This document shows positions 47,001 through 55,094 of a DNA stretch of 64,000 nucleotides, piece after piece (the first letter of the stretch is position 1; every line of letters begins with the position of its first letter). The notes under the pieces are model-generated. The model did no database searches, was not told the origin of the DNA, and was given only the letters and a program-made list of their open reading frames with translations. A program made the translations under genes and the position numbers. This stretch comes from a virus: IMG/VR virus record IMGVR_UViG_3300026478_000749, positions 22,001 to 86,000 of that record. One strand, 5' to 3'.

Positions 47001-48963
47001 TTCATTGGTGTATCCAACTTGTTGGAATAGTACTAACGGTGGATTTACATTAAGTGCTTCTGGGGGTGTAGGAACATATCAATATTCTAAAGATAACGGG
47101 GCAACATGGCAAAGTAGTGGTGTTTTCACTAACTTAAGTTCTGGTGTTTATACTGTTAAATCAAAAGATAATAGTGGATGCCAATCTACTGGTTTAACGG
47201 TTGACATAACTAAGTCCGCACCAACACCGGTGGTCAACCAAACAAACGTTTCTTGTAATGGAGGAACTGGATCATTAAATGTTGTTGGCGCAAGTGGTGG
47301 TAATAATGGGCCGTATACTGTTTCATTAAATGATGTAACATACTATACGGTACAAAAATTATTTGACTCATTATCACCTGGGGTATATACATTATATATT
47401 AAAGATGCAACAGGATGTAAGGCGTCTTATACATATACAATCACACAACCATCTGCATTAACAATAAGTGTTAGCTCTGCAACAAATCCAACTTGTTGGA
47501 ATGGTACAAATGGTGAAATAGTTGTTTCGGCATCTGGTGGAACAGGAACAAAAACTTATTCAAAAGACGGTACAAACTACCAAGCAAGCGCAACGTTTAG
47601 CAATTTAGGTACAGGTACATATACATTGTATGTAAAAGATGCTAATGATTGTACCGCAACAGTATCACAAACCTTATCTAAATCAGCTCCTAATGCGCAG
47701 ATTCAAGTGACTAATCCATCTTGTTTTGGTGGTACAGGTTCAATAGTTGTTTCTGCAGGTACAGGAGGAAATGGCGGCACGTATCAATCAAAATTAAATG
47801 CCGGAGGAACTTATGGAAATCTCCCACAAACATATTCGAGTTTAGGTGACGGATCGTACACAATTTTTGTTAAAGATGGTTCAGGATGTGAGCAAACATA
47901 TTCTACTTCAATAAGTGTTCCAACTCAAGTGACAATCAGTACAAATGCAACATATCCAACATGTTATAATAGCTCTAATGGTGCTGTTACAGTTGGGGCT
48001 GGTGGAGGAACTGGCTCGTACGAATACTCTAAAGATGGTGGATCAACATGGCAATTAAGTAATTCATTTACTAGTCTCTTTGCTACAACATATACCTTTA
48101 GAGTAAAAGATAGCAACGGATGTTTATCATCAACACAATCTGTTAACTTAAGTAAAGCGGCGCCTTATGCTAATATTTCAGTTTCTAATGTGACTTGTAA
48201 CGGAGGATCAAACGGCTCAATTACATTAACTAACCCAACAAGTGGAAATAGTGGCCAAATTACCGCATCATTAACAGGTGGTGTATCTGATTACTATTCA
48301 TTTACACTTGGTACATTAACATTTAGTAATAAAACTGCGGGTACATATACTGTATACATAAAAGATTCTAGTGGTTGTGTTGCTACATATGAAGCTATCA
48401 TAACTCAACCTACAGCACAATCAGCTTCAATTAGTAGTCCTGTAAACCCACCATGCGCTGATCCAAATGGAGGTAGCTTGACAATTTCATCTGCAGGTGG
48501 TGTGTGGCCTAAGACATATAGATTATATGAAGACGAATCTTCGCCATATACAACTTGTGGCGGCACATTAAGAGCGACATATACTAACGTCACTTCAGAT
48601 AATACAAGTAGAAGTGTTACAGGTCTAACTTCTGGCGGATTCTGCTTAGAAGTAACAGATGCAAACGGATGTGTAGTTACAAGCGGAATAACAGTTTTAG
48701 TTGACGAAGCGGTAAATTATACATATCAAGTTATCAGATGTAGTGACAACGCATATTTAACAATGACTTCACCAGATGTATTAGTATCAGCATTCTTAGG
48801 TGGAACTAAAGTGGTGAAAATCAATAATGTATGTTACCAAATCGACTACTCAACTGGTACGCAGTGTTCAACTAGTTCAATTCATTTAGCTGACGGAAAT
48901 AACGCAGTAATCTATAACAATTGTACTAACTGTAGTAGTGGTAGCGGAGGTCAACAAGTATAA
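44026..48963 (+). CDS. Giant modular adhesin: Thr-Pro linker, six cadherin-like repeats, ten SprB repeats
   Basis: 1645 residues. Residues 1-82 are an anchor (ISSGTAPGPYNIYYDVVDPL). Residues 83-149 are a Thr-Pro linker with one bead (NCEFIIDTSATIITPTP). Six cadherin-like repeats of about 98-100 residues follow to about 743, each with the pattern TPTNISLSASSIAEN, GTLSTTDPDAGDTFTY, YPDNSSFSISGSTLRSA, SIRVRSTDAGGL, TITNVNE; DPDAGD and TDAGGL are the usual Ca-binding positions. Ten SprB-type repeats of about 80 residues then run to about 1560, with pattern NVTCNGGSNGVITVSGVTGG, YTYSKDGSTYQSS, AGSYTIYVKDSAGC. The last 85 residues are a Cys-rich cap (CSTSSIHLADGNNAVIYNNC). SprB repeats are the hallmark of Bacteroidota gliding adhesins, so this long fibre probably contacts the host surface and may be host-derived. 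It carries no secretion signal. Confidence 0.75.
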   Translation: MAKQFTVTISSGTAPGPYNIYYDVVDPLNIATVVSTSLPATGITYSDLTNINGVLVSVPDNAYKIILYNTDPYCLIGDDLILPTPTPTATPTTTPTITATPTITPTPTPTFTATPTSTYTPNCEFIIDTSATIITPTPTSTATPTPTNSTPTDITLSNDSINENSAINTIIGTLSTTDANPGDTHTYSIQPGGNGFKFNISGSSLRSSESFNYEAATSYTVTIRSTDSGGLYFDKTFTIYVNNVNEAPYGLNFSGSIPENSATGTTVGTITALDVDSGDTFTYALTDTINYPDNNSFTLTTAGVLKSAAVFDYETKNSYSIKVRTTDAGGLTYDGVLTVPITNVNEAPYGLTISSNTIAENSATGTTIGTLSGLDYDAGSTFTYAFTDTINYPDNSSFSISGSTLRSAVIFNYETKSSYSIKIRVTDQGGLTYDGTLTINVTNVNETPTNISLSASSIAENVATGTTIGTLSTTDPDAGDTFTYQLYDTATYPDNSSFSISGSTLRSAAVFNYESKSSYSIRVRSTDAGGLTFDKTLTITITNVNETPTGISLSSNTIAENSATGTTIGTLSTTDPDAGDTFTYTLTDTVNYPDNSSFTIVGSSLRSAAIFNFESKSSYSIKVRSTDAGGLTVDQTFAISVTNVNEAPTNISLSSSSISENVPTGTTVGTFSSTDPDAGDTFTYALVDTSTYPDNSSFSISGSTLRSAAIFDFETQSTYSIRVRATDAGGLTYDKTITISITNVTISVGASVTTNVTCNGGSNGVITVSGVTGGTASYTYSKDGSTYQSSNVFSGLTANSYILYAKDSYGEVGSSAVVTVTQPAVVSLSASGTNPTCVGSTDGSITVSSASGGSGSGYTYSKDGSSYQTGTTFSNLANGTYTIYAKDSNNCTGSTSVTLSRTQVTATISQTNVTCNGGNDGSIVVSDLAGGQGGPYSTKLNAGGTYQVITTSRTYSSLTAGSYTIYVKDSAGCENTYAVTITQPSQVTVSSSSLVYPTCWNSTNGGFTLSASGGVGTYQYSKDNGATWQSSGVFTNLSSGVYTVKSKDNSGCQSTGLTVDITKSAPTPVVNQTNVSCNGGTGSLNVVGASGGNNGPYTVSLNDVTYYTVQKLFDSLSPGVYTLYIKDATGCKASYTYTITQPSALTISVSSATNPTCWNGTNGEIVVSASGGTGTKTYSKDGTNYQASATFSNLGTGTYTLYVKDANDCTATVSQTLSKSAPNAQIQVTNPSCFGGTGSIVVSAGTGGNGGTYQSKLNAGGTYGNLPQTYSSLGDGSYTIFVKDGSGCEQTYSTSISVPTQVTISTNATYPTCYNSSNGAVTVGAGGGTGSYEYSKDGGSTWQLSNSFTSLFATTYTFRVKDSNGCLSSTQSVNLSKAAPYANISVSNVTCNGGSNGSITLTNPTSGNSGQITASLTGGVSDYYSFTLGTLTFSNKTAGTYTVYIKDSSGCVATYEAIITQPTAQSASISSPVNPPCADPNGGSLTISSAGGVWPKTYRLYEDESSPYTTCGGTLRATYTNVTSDNTSRSVTGLTSGGFCLEVTDANGCVVTSGITVLVDEAVNYTYQVIRCSDNAYLTMTSPDVLVSAFLGGTKVVKINNVCYQIDYSTGTQCSTSSIHLADGNNAVIYNNCTNCSSGSGGQQV
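44271..44480 (+). repeat. Thr-Pro linker with one C[ED]F bead
   Basis: Links the anchor to the first cadherin-like repeat; the bead is near 44387. Confidence 0.8.
44473..46257 (+). repeat. Six tandem cadherin-like domain repeats (about 300-bp unit)
   Basis: Unit length is close to 300 bases. Bases 45202-45250 and 45502-45550 differ at only one of 49 positions and are exactly 300 bp apart, which shows recent duplication or gene conversion. Confidence 0.85.
46258..48708 (+). repeat. Ten tandem SprB-type domain repeats (about 240-bp unit)
   Basis: Each unit encodes a Cys near its start (TCNGG, TCWN, SCFGG) and a second Cys near its end (KDxxGC or DANDC). Some are near-identical in short stretches, such as the KLNAGGTY segments at about 46840 and 47800. 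Confidence 0.8.
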
Positions 48964-48994
48964 AATATAAAGCAAATAAAACCAAATAAACGAA

Positions 48995-49002
48995 TATTTA
49001 TA
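48995..49002 (+). promoter_or_regulatory. TATTTATA motif, candidate promoter element
   Basis: Exact motif 16 bases before the 188-residue fibre protein ATG. Confidence 0.4.
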
Positions 49003-49018
49003 TTAAAAAGAAAAAACA

Positions 49019-49585
49019 ATGATAGTTACTTTCACATTACAAAATCAATATTCTGGCGCAACATATGTAGCTGGGCCTTTTAATATTTCGGGAACAACTG
49101 ACGCTAACGTAACAACAGAATTAGCGACGGGAATAACCAAAGAACAGTTATTAACCGGACATACAATTACAGGTATTACTGATTCAACAACCGGTGGAAC
49201 AATTGCTAGTACTGGGGTTTGCACAAATACTCAACAATGGGTAGCTTTCCCATCACAATCAACACCAACACCAACAGTAACCCCATCAGCGTATGGATAT
49301 TGTTACAGTCTGACTTATTCAACAATACCAAATGATCTATATGTTAGATATAGAGACATGGAAGGTGTGGTTACAACGACTCTAATCCAAAATTTACAAA
49401 GTATGGATAATGGAAATGGAACATATACCGCCTACATATGCGTTATGCAAGGAGGTTCATACCAATCTCCGGTTTGTGTTCAATACAGTATGGAAGTTAC
49501 TTGCGACCCATACTTATGGTCAACAGATAACTGTATTTGTACCACAGTATCTGGTAGTGAATGTTTTGTACCATGTGCCAACTAA
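49019..49585 (+). CDS. Small Cys-rich fibre-associated protein
   Basis: 188 residues. The N-terminal 70 residues form an anchor-like beta region (VTFTLQNQYSGATYVAGPFN, ATGITKEQLLTGHTITGI) of the same general type as the start of the 1645-residue adhesin, including the TGIT and 'i-x-x-i' spacing. A very short Thr-Pro hinge (QSTPTPTVTPS) follows. The C-terminal half is Cys-rich (YGYCYSLTYS, YICVMQGGSYQSPVCVQY, CDPYLWSTDNCICTT, ECFVPC) and probably disulphide- or metal-stabilised. It looks like a miniature version of the neighbouring anchor-linker-tip fibres. A strong terminator follows. Confidence 0.5.
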   Translation: MIVTFTLQNQYSGATYVAGPFNISGTTDANVTTELATGITKEQLLTGHTITGITDSTTGGTIASTGVCTNTQQWVAFPSQSTPTPTVTPSAYGYCYSLTYSTIPNDLYVRYRDMEGVVTTTLIQNLQSMDNGNGTYTAYICVMQGGSYQSPVCVQYSMEVTCDPYLWSTDNCICTTVSGSECFVPCAN

Positions 49586-49606
49586 TTTTAAATTAAATAA
49601 TATTTT

Positions 49607-49634
49607 AAAACCCCTTCAAAACAAGGGGTTTTTT
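49607..49634 (+). terminator. Terminator inside adhesin island
   Basis: AAAACCCCTT pairs with AAGGGGTTTT over a CAAAAC loop, followed by T residues that run directly into a TATTTATA motif. Confidence 0.92.
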
Positions 49635-49641
49635 ATTTATA
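49634..49641 (+). promoter_or_regulatory. TATTTATA motif directly after terminator
   Basis: Exact motif starting on the last T of the terminator, 26 bases before the next ATG. A variant TATTTATG lies at 49656-49663, 4 bases before it. Confidence 0.4.
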
Positions 49642-49667
49642 TTTTATAAGAGTTGTATTTATGTAGT

Positions 49668-50846
49668 ATGGGATTAAATCTAAAATTAAAAGGTATTGTT
49701 TCACCAAACCCATTTAAGTTATTATATAAAACTGGGCCAACCGCAGGTAATGAATCCGTGGTCACAACTGGGTATACATATTATCCAAATTCTACTACAA
49801 CTTATCAAGCAAGTTCTGATGGATCATATTACAACACAAATCCTATTATTTTTAGCGGGGCATCGTACAGTACTCAATACTGGTTTAAAATTTTAGACAC
49901 CGTAACCGGAGGCTATGTGATTGAAAATGTTTTCACAAATCACGAAGAGGTTTATGATAATTGTATAAATTGTTGTTTATTTACTGGGGGTACATCGAAC
50001 TATATTGATTGTAGATTTAGTGGAGGATCAGCAATAAGTGATCAAGTGATAACACCCTCACCAACAGGAACACCAACAAGTACATCAACTAATACAGCAA
50101 CGCCAACAAGTACTGCTGGGGTAACACCAACACCAACAAGTACACCAACACCAACAAGTACTCAAGGAGTAACACCGACTAGTACAGGTACACCGACAAC
50201 AACATCTACACCTACAATTACACCAACAGTAACTGGAACACCAACAGTAACAACATCTGGAGGTAGTGGTTGTATAACAATTAGTGAGTCAATTAGCAAT
50301 GAACAAATAAATTGTTTAGGTCAGGGGCCTTATAATAACACAATAACAAGGGTTACCGCAACCTTAAGTGCAATTGCTGGGGTTAGTGTAGAAGTTATGG
50401 TAAACGCAACAAGAAACTATTGTTACGGAGGGACAACCCCTGAAACTTATTCTATAACAATAACCGCAGGTAACCTATCAAATTACGTTGATATAACAAC
50501 AACAGGATATGTTGATTGTGGTGGTCAAGAAAGCTATTGTCAAGCTGAGACAATCACAATCGATAGTTATGCGTCAATAACACCAAATTATAGTGTATGC
50601 GCAGACCCAACCCCATCCCCAACCATAACACCAACATCTTCAGCGGTAACATATAATTGTAATAATGGTGTATGTGAAGCAGTATATGACGGAAGTGGTT
50701 TATATACCACATTACAAGATTGTCAATCTAATTGTGTACAAACCACATATTATTGTAAAGATAGTGAATTTTCACCATGTTACGCACAAGTTGGCCCATG
50801 CACAGGTACACAAATAACATGTAGCCAGTTTGAAGTACCGAATTAA
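49668..50846 (+). CDS. Modular fibre protein with Thr-Pro linker and Cys-rich tip
   Basis: 392 residues from the ATG at 49668 (an upstream TTG would pass through the promoter-like motif and is not used). The anchor is residues 1-128 (FKLLYKTGPTAGNES, YWFKILDTVTGGYV, DNCINCC). A Thr-Pro linker spans about residues 129-198. The tip has a strand-rich Cys domain (NEQINCLGQGPYNNTI, ATRNYCYGGTTPETYS, DCGGQESYCQAETI). A repeat of the pattern 'Y-x-C-x-x-g-x-C-x-x-x-x-x-x-G-x-y-x-T-L-x-x-C-x-x-x-C' follows (YNCNNGVCEAVYDGSGLYTT, then DCQSNC). It probably forms one of several alternative fibre tips of the island. Confidence 0.55.
   Translation: MGLNLKLKGIVSPNPFKLLYKTGPTAGNESVVTTGYTYYPNSTTTYQASSDGSYYNTNPIIFSGASYSTQYWFKILDTVTGGYVIENVFTNHEEVYDNCINCCLFTGGTSNYIDCRFSGGSAISDQVITPSPTGTPTSTSTNTATPTSTAGVTPTPTSTPTPTSTQGVTPTSTGTPTTTSTPTITPTVTGTPTVTTSGGSGCITISESISNEQINCLGQGPYNNTITRVTATLSAIAGVSVEVMVNATRNYCYGGTTPETYSITITAGNLSNYVDITTTGYVDCGGQESYCQAETITIDSYASITPNYSVCADPTPSPTITPTSSAVTYNCNNGVCEAVYDGSGLYTTLQDCQSNCVQTTYYCKDSEFSPCYAQVGPCTGTQITCSQFEVPN
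50050..50262 (+). repeat. Thr-Pro linker repeat
   Basis: ACACCAACAAGTAC-type repeats encoding (TPTSTPT)n between anchor and tip; no C[ED]F bead in this copy. Confidence 0.8.
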
Positions 50847-50863
50847 TAAAATAAAAGAAATAA

Positions 50864-50871
50864 TATTTATA
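50864..50871 (+). promoter_or_regulatory. TATTTATA motif, candidate promoter element
   Basis: Exact motif 4 bases before the ATG of the 367-residue fibre gene, the shortest spacing seen. Confidence 0.4.
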
Positions 50872-50875
50872 ACAT

Positions 50876-51979
50876 ATGGCATTTAACGCTTCGGTAAATT
50901 TAGGAACAGTAGGAAACGGAATTACAGGACAAACCGTTTCAATATCAGGATGTACAGGTGCATCTTGTGGAAGCGGCTGTACAAGCTTAGCGACATCACA
51001 AGCTGTAACTAGTTTTCCAAAAACATTAACAGGAATACCCGATAACGTGGTTAGTTTATTTGTTAAAGTTGATGGAGGTGATTGTTCAGGAACATCACAA
51101 TGTATTTCTATTACAGGTATACCAGGAGCGACACCAACACCAACAACAACTTCTACTACTGTTAATCCAACGATCACGCCAACAACAACACCAACTATTA
51201 ACCCAACAATTACACCTACCACAACCACTACACCAACTATCAATCCAACAATTACACCTACAGTAACACCAACAACTTGTTTAAGCGGTGATTTAACAAC
51301 AACAGGTACTTGTAGTGGTTCAGATTTATCAACATTTACGTTGGCAAGCGGATACAAAGTAACAGTTGAACCACAAGGTTACTTCTACAGTGGTACAGGA
51401 ACAAGATACGCATATGCATATTTAAGAACAAGTACAGGGGTTGATATTCAACAATTTACATTAACACAAGTTAATAGTAACACACCAACATTCTCACCAA
51501 CAGGATATACATTAACAACACCAGGCACATATCAGCTATATGTACAACAAATAGATTGTAATCAAGGAGGAGGAACTGGAGGTTCCGGTCAAATGAATCT
51601 AGATGTTCGCGATTGTCAAGAATATACTGCAACGCCAACACCAACATTAACACCAACATTGCTTAATGAATTTTATATTGCTTCTCCGGTTGATGTAAGT
51701 TTAACTGGTAGCACATATTGTAGTAGCCCAGGTTATATAATGTCGGGGGTAATAAAATCAACATCATCAACTATTTCAGGAATGCTTAATAATCCTGTAT
51801 ACGATTCTGCTGGCGACCCATTTGTTGGGCCTGGATCAGGTTATGTTTACGCAATAAAAACAACACAATACGGAAATACATACAATGATGGTCAATTTAG
51901 TTGGATTGAAATTGATTCAATGGGTAATGTAACAGACGTAGGATCACAATCATGTGGTGGCGGAGGTGGACCGATGTAA
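50876..51979 (+). CDS. Modular fibre protein with Thr-Pro linker and Gly-rich end
   Basis: 367 residues. The anchor (residues 1-84) has an immunoglobulin-like strand pattern with Cys pairs (ISGCTGASCGSGCTSLATSQ, LTGIPDNVVSLFVKVDGGDC). A Thr-Pro-Ile/Asn linker spans about 85-134. The middle domain (CLSGDLTTTGTCSGSDLSTF, YRYAYLRTSTG-like strands) is Cys- and Gly-rich. A second short hinge (TATPTPTLTPT) is at about 252-262, followed by a C-terminal domain ending SCGGGGGPM. No catalytic or known binding motif is seen. It belongs to the anchor-linker-tip fibre family of the island. Confidence 0.5.
   Translation: MAFNASVNLGTVGNGITGQTVSISGCTGASCGSGCTSLATSQAVTSFPKTLTGIPDNVVSLFVKVDGGDCSGTSQCISITGIPGATPTPTTTSTTVNPTITPTTTPTINPTITPTTTTTPTINPTITPTVTPTTCLSGDLTTTGTCSGSDLSTFTLASGYKVTVEPQGYFYSGTGTRYAYAYLRTSTGVDIQQFTLTQVNSNTPTFSPTGYTLTTPGTYQLYVQQIDCNQGGGTGGSGQMNLDVRDCQEYTATPTPTLTPTLLNEFYIASPVDVSLTGSTYCSSPGYIMSGVIKSTSSTISGMLNNPVYDSAGDPFVGPGSGYVYAIKTTQYGNTYNDGQFSWIEIDSMGNVTDVGSQSCGGGGGPM
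51128..51276 (+). repeat. Thr-Pro-Ile/Asn linker repeat
   Basis: Repeats of the type CCAACTATTAACCCAACAAT encode (TPTINPTIT)n. Confidence 0.75.
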
Positions 51980-52002
51980 ATAAAAACATATACTTTTAAC
52001 AT

Positions 52003-54204
52003 ATGAGCTTTTTAGATAGTAGTAATTCAGAATTCTTATCAGCAAGAATAACCAGAAAGGGTAGAAAATCTATCGCTGAAGGTAATTTTGTTATAAAATA
52101 TTTTCAGGTCGGTGATTCTGAGTTTGATTATACTTTCAGTGGATTTACTGGAGCAGGCACAACACCAAGACAAAGAGTATTGGCGCCTATGGATGGAGAT
52201 CAGCATGTAAAGTATCCCTATCTATTAACAGGTACAGATACAATTAACTATGGTAACGCTGTTGAACAATCAATAACAACCACATTAAAAAATGCAATGG
52301 GTCCAGCTGGATTTGTTACAAACTATAGACCATATAACGCTAGTCCTTGTACTGGCACAACAGTTGAATGCGTATCAAAAGAAATTTCAACGACAACAAT
52401 TAGTACTACAGTCATTGATGGGGTACCAGTACCAGTTACAGGTACAACTGAATTATCTTTAGGCGTTACAGGTAAAACTGCACAAGATTTTAGAGAATGT
52501 GAGTATATTACATTGGTATTTGATAATGAATTTAAACAGTCTAACAATGTAATAAGCGGTGGAACTCAAAGCTTAGTCTATAAAATTACAGATATTATCA
52601 TTAATACCGGAACGACATTGATAAATGGCGTCCAAACAATTACCGGAGATACTAAATTAGTTTTAGATAGAAGAACGCCAAATTTAGCCGGAGCATCGCC
52701 ATCAAGTGTTACTAGAGTTGTTTGCAACAGGTGTAGCTTAGAGTATCCAGAATCTCCAGCAGGGTCAAGTGTCTGTTCACCATTACCAGTTGACAATCTA
52801 GCGCAACACGATCCATGGACACTAGAAACAATATGGACACAAAAGCCAGCTGGTTTAGACGCGTCTGATGAGGCATTAAGTGGTTATACTGGAACTCAAT
52901 TTGCATCTCTAAAAGAGTATTTGGGATATACATCTACAGGCCAAACATTTACAAATTTAACTGGCGGAACAATTTCAAATCCAACATCATATACAAATTC
53001 ATTCGGTGAAAAAATTGATGTTAAACCAGAAGATCAAAGATGTATTGCTGTTATTCACTATTCAGAATTAGGAGACATTGTTAATGATCCAGAAAGATTT
53101 TTTAAATATGATGATTACATTGGAAGCGAAACGGATGAAGAATATTATACATACGATCCAGATGATTTAGTTTCTGACGTTAATCATTTTGAAGTTTATA
53201 TTCCTTTTATTTTTTATCATAGAAATACAGGAACAACAATCGGCGCAAAATTTGTGATGGATACAACTGATTATTATGTTTCATCAGCAAAAAATACTAA
53301 ACCAAACACAAACAATCTTAAGTTTAGATTTTTATTAGACGAACAAGGTATTCGTGTTGGTAAAGTATTTGTCGATAAAAAAATTATTGTATTTGATGAC
53401 CAAGAATTGGTGGCTGTATTAGAATATAAAACAAATAGAAAATATACATTACCAGCCCCTAGATTTAACACAGTACCATTAGATTTACCAACATTCTATG
53501 ATTTAGATCCAGTAGTTCTTACAGGAGAAACTGCTTGGGTTACATACATGTTCCAATACACTGGCGACACCTATAAAAACGGTATGCACTGTAACTATTA
53601 TGGTAAAATTACAGGTACAACAAATTCAAATATAGGATTTAGATTTGAAACAGGAGATTTTAAATACTTAAGCAATTCATCATATTTTACTGGATTCACA
53701 GCAAATAAATTTTATGCTTTGGTTCAGGTTGTACAAACAGGAAATCAACCGTCCTCAGACGCTTGGAAAATAATTGATTTAACATCTCAAATATCTGGCC
53801 ATACTGTTGGTAACTTAATATCCAAAACAAACATGTGCGGATATCAATTTGTGATAACAGGAGATATGTACGATTCAGCATCAACATATGATATTGAAAC
53901 TTATCTTGGACCATTACCAAATATTGATCAACCAACATTACCACAATTTGGGGATTCACAACCCTTTCCAGGTGCTGTTCAATTAACAAGAGCAACTGAC
54001 GTAGAGGTTTTAAATTTCATGGTTAATTTACCCGGAACACAATTCTTAACAAGCCAGAACCCAACATATGTTACTGGACAACCAAAAAGAATAACAGAGG
54101 TAGCATTATTAAATGAAAATAAAGAACCTTTAGTTACAGCTAAATTAGCTAAACCGTTAGAAAGAACAGGTAATCAGGTATTTTCAGTTAGAATTGATTT
54201 CTAA
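52003..54204 (+). CDS. Large virion structural protein closing the adhesin island
   Basis: 733 residues. It starts FLDSSNSEFLSARITRKGRK, SIAEGNFVIKYFQVGDSEFD, an N-terminal pattern I associate with baseplate-attached structural proteins of large T4-like phages. A four-Cys patch (VVCNRCSLEYPESPAGSSVC) may bind zinc. The centre has EDQRCIAVIHYSELGDIVND and VNHFEVYIPFIFYHRNTG. The C-terminus ends LTRATDVEVLNFMVNLPGTQ, RITEVALLNENKEPLVTAKL and FSVRIDF, as if packing into a wedge or collar. It has no Thr-Pro linker, unlike the genes before it, so it may be a shared holder for the fibres. No named family is certain. Confidence 0.5.
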   Translation: MSFLDSSNSEFLSARITRKGRKSIAEGNFVIKYFQVGDSEFDYTFSGFTGAGTTPRQRVLAPMDGDQHVKYPYLLTGTDTINYGNAVEQSITTTLKNAMGPAGFVTNYRPYNASPCTGTTVECVSKEISTTTISTTVIDGVPVPVTGTTELSLGVTGKTAQDFRECEYITLVFDNEFKQSNNVISGGTQSLVYKITDIIINTGTTLINGVQTITGDTKLVLDRRTPNLAGASPSSVTRVVCNRCSLEYPESPAGSSVCSPLPVDNLAQHDPWTLETIWTQKPAGLDASDEALSGYTGTQFASLKEYLGYTSTGQTFTNLTGGTISNPTSYTNSFGEKIDVKPEDQRCIAVIHYSELGDIVNDPERFFKYDDYIGSETDEEYYTYDPDDLVSDVNHFEVYIPFIFYHRNTGTTIGAKFVMDTTDYYVSSAKNTKPNTNNLKFRFLLDEQGIRVGKVFVDKKIIVFDDQELVAVLEYKTNRKYTLPAPRFNTVPLDLPTFYDLDPVVLTGETAWVTYMFQYTGDTYKNGMHCNYYGKITGTTNSNIGFRFETGDFKYLSNSSYFTGFTANKFYALVQVVQTGNQPSSDAWKIIDLTSQISGHTVGNLISKTNMCGYQFVITGDMYDSASTYDIETYLGPLPNIDQPTLPQFGDSQPFPGAVQLTRATDVEVLNFMVNLPGTQFLTSQNPTYVTGQPKRITEVALLNENKEPLVTAKLAKPLERTGNQVFSVRIDF

Positions 54205-54243
54205 GACTTTACTATAGATTTATTTTTTCTTATTATTTGTTTT

Positions 54244-54846
54244 ATGGACCTTAAATTCAAAAACAAATCGAAGATTCTTGGTTTAGATATTTCAACCAAG
54301 ACAATTGGCTGGGCTTTATTTGACCTAACCGGAAAAAAGTTATTGGAATTAACACATTTTTCCCCCAAGATAAAACCACAACCAGAAGATAAATTAGAAG
54401 AATTAATAAAAAAGGCAGACGCTTTTAAAAAACATCTAGAAGCATATAAGAATCTAGGTATTGTAAAAGTTATTATTGAAGAGCCATTATTAAATTCCAA
54501 TAACATCTACACAGTAGGTACGTTACTTCGCTATAATACTATGATCTGCAAAGCAGTATATGATGTATTAGAGATTGTACCAACATTTATTTCAACATAC
54601 AACGCTAGAAAGTTTGCATTTCCAGATTTAGTTGGTGACAACGGTAAAGGTAAGAACGTATTATTCGGTGGATATCCAAAAGACATTGATAAAAAACACG
54701 TTATCTGGGAACACGTTAATGCAGTATGTACAGAGGTAAAATGGTTATATGGTAAAACAGGTAATTTAAAGAAAGAGAACTATGATATGGCTGACGCCGC
54801 AACGGCTGTTATAGGATATATAAACATGATAAAAGAAAACGATTAA
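54244..54846 (+). CDS. RuvC-like Holliday junction resolvase
   Basis: 200 residues with RNase H-fold resolvase motifs: ILGLDISTKTIGWALFD (catalytic D15), KVIIEEPLL (E79/E80), and a C-terminal NYDMADAATAVIGYI with D181/D184. The size fits RuvC (173) and poxvirus/phage resolvases. It would cut four-way junctions made by UvsX-driven recombination before packaging, a job done in T4 by the unrelated gp49. It is the first gene of the second DNA-metabolism block; the small gene after it starts 4 bases downstream. Confidence 0.85.
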   Translation: MDLKFKNKSKILGLDISTKTIGWALFDLTGKKLLELTHFSPKIKPQPEDKLEELIKKADAFKKHLEAYKNLGIVKVIIEEPLLNSNNIYTVGTLLRYNTMICKAVYDVLEIVPTFISTYNARKFAFPDLVGDNGKGKNVLFGGYPKDIDKKHVIWEHVNAVCTEVKWLYGKTGNLKKENYDMADAATAVIGYINMIKEND

Positions 54847-54850
54847 AAAA

Positions 54851-55057
54851 ATGGAAAAAACAATTAAAAGAATGGTCGACGGCAAAGTGGTACTTGAAAA
54901 TGTTATCTATGATACTAGTATTAGTAAAAGAATTAATGTTACAAACCCAAACACTGGATATAAAATAAACTCAATTACTATTGATCAAATTACTTATTAT
55001 CCTGTTGGAATTATCAAAGAAAAGAAGACTAAAGAAAAAATGGCAACTAATGTTTGA
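54851..55057 (+). CDS. Small basic protein, unknown function
   Basis: 68 residues, Lys-rich, with a likely strand-turn-strand core (RMVDGKVVLENVIYDTSISK, INSITIDQITYYPVGIIKEK). No family recognised. It follows the resolvase gene by 4 bases and precedes a terminator, so the two are probably cotranscribed. Confidence 0.5.
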   Translation: MEKTIKRMVDGKVVLENVIYDTSISKRINVTNPNTGYKINSITIDQITYYPVGIIKEKKTKEKMATNV

Positions 55058-55094
55058 TAAAGAACTTTATTTGTGTTATATTTAATAATGTAGG

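Noticed and set aside
49410-49649. Second + frame overlapping the end of the 188-residue gene
   Set aside because: Runs through the terminator and has biased, non-protein-like composition.
41030-51276. CRISPR-like or other regular DNA repeat array in the Thr-Pro regions
   Set aside because: The repeats are short, coding, in frame and irregular, with no spacers.
50728-51357. Long antisense reading frame rich in Val-Gly-Val
   Set aside because: It is the mirror of the Thr-Pro repeat codons on the + strand; similar antisense frames occur at 41149-41394, 42578-42853 and 42914-43102.
36854-54204. Diversity-generating retroelement behind fibre variation
   Set aside because: No reverse transcriptase motif (YxDD context) and no template/variable repeat pair with adenine bias were seen in the window.
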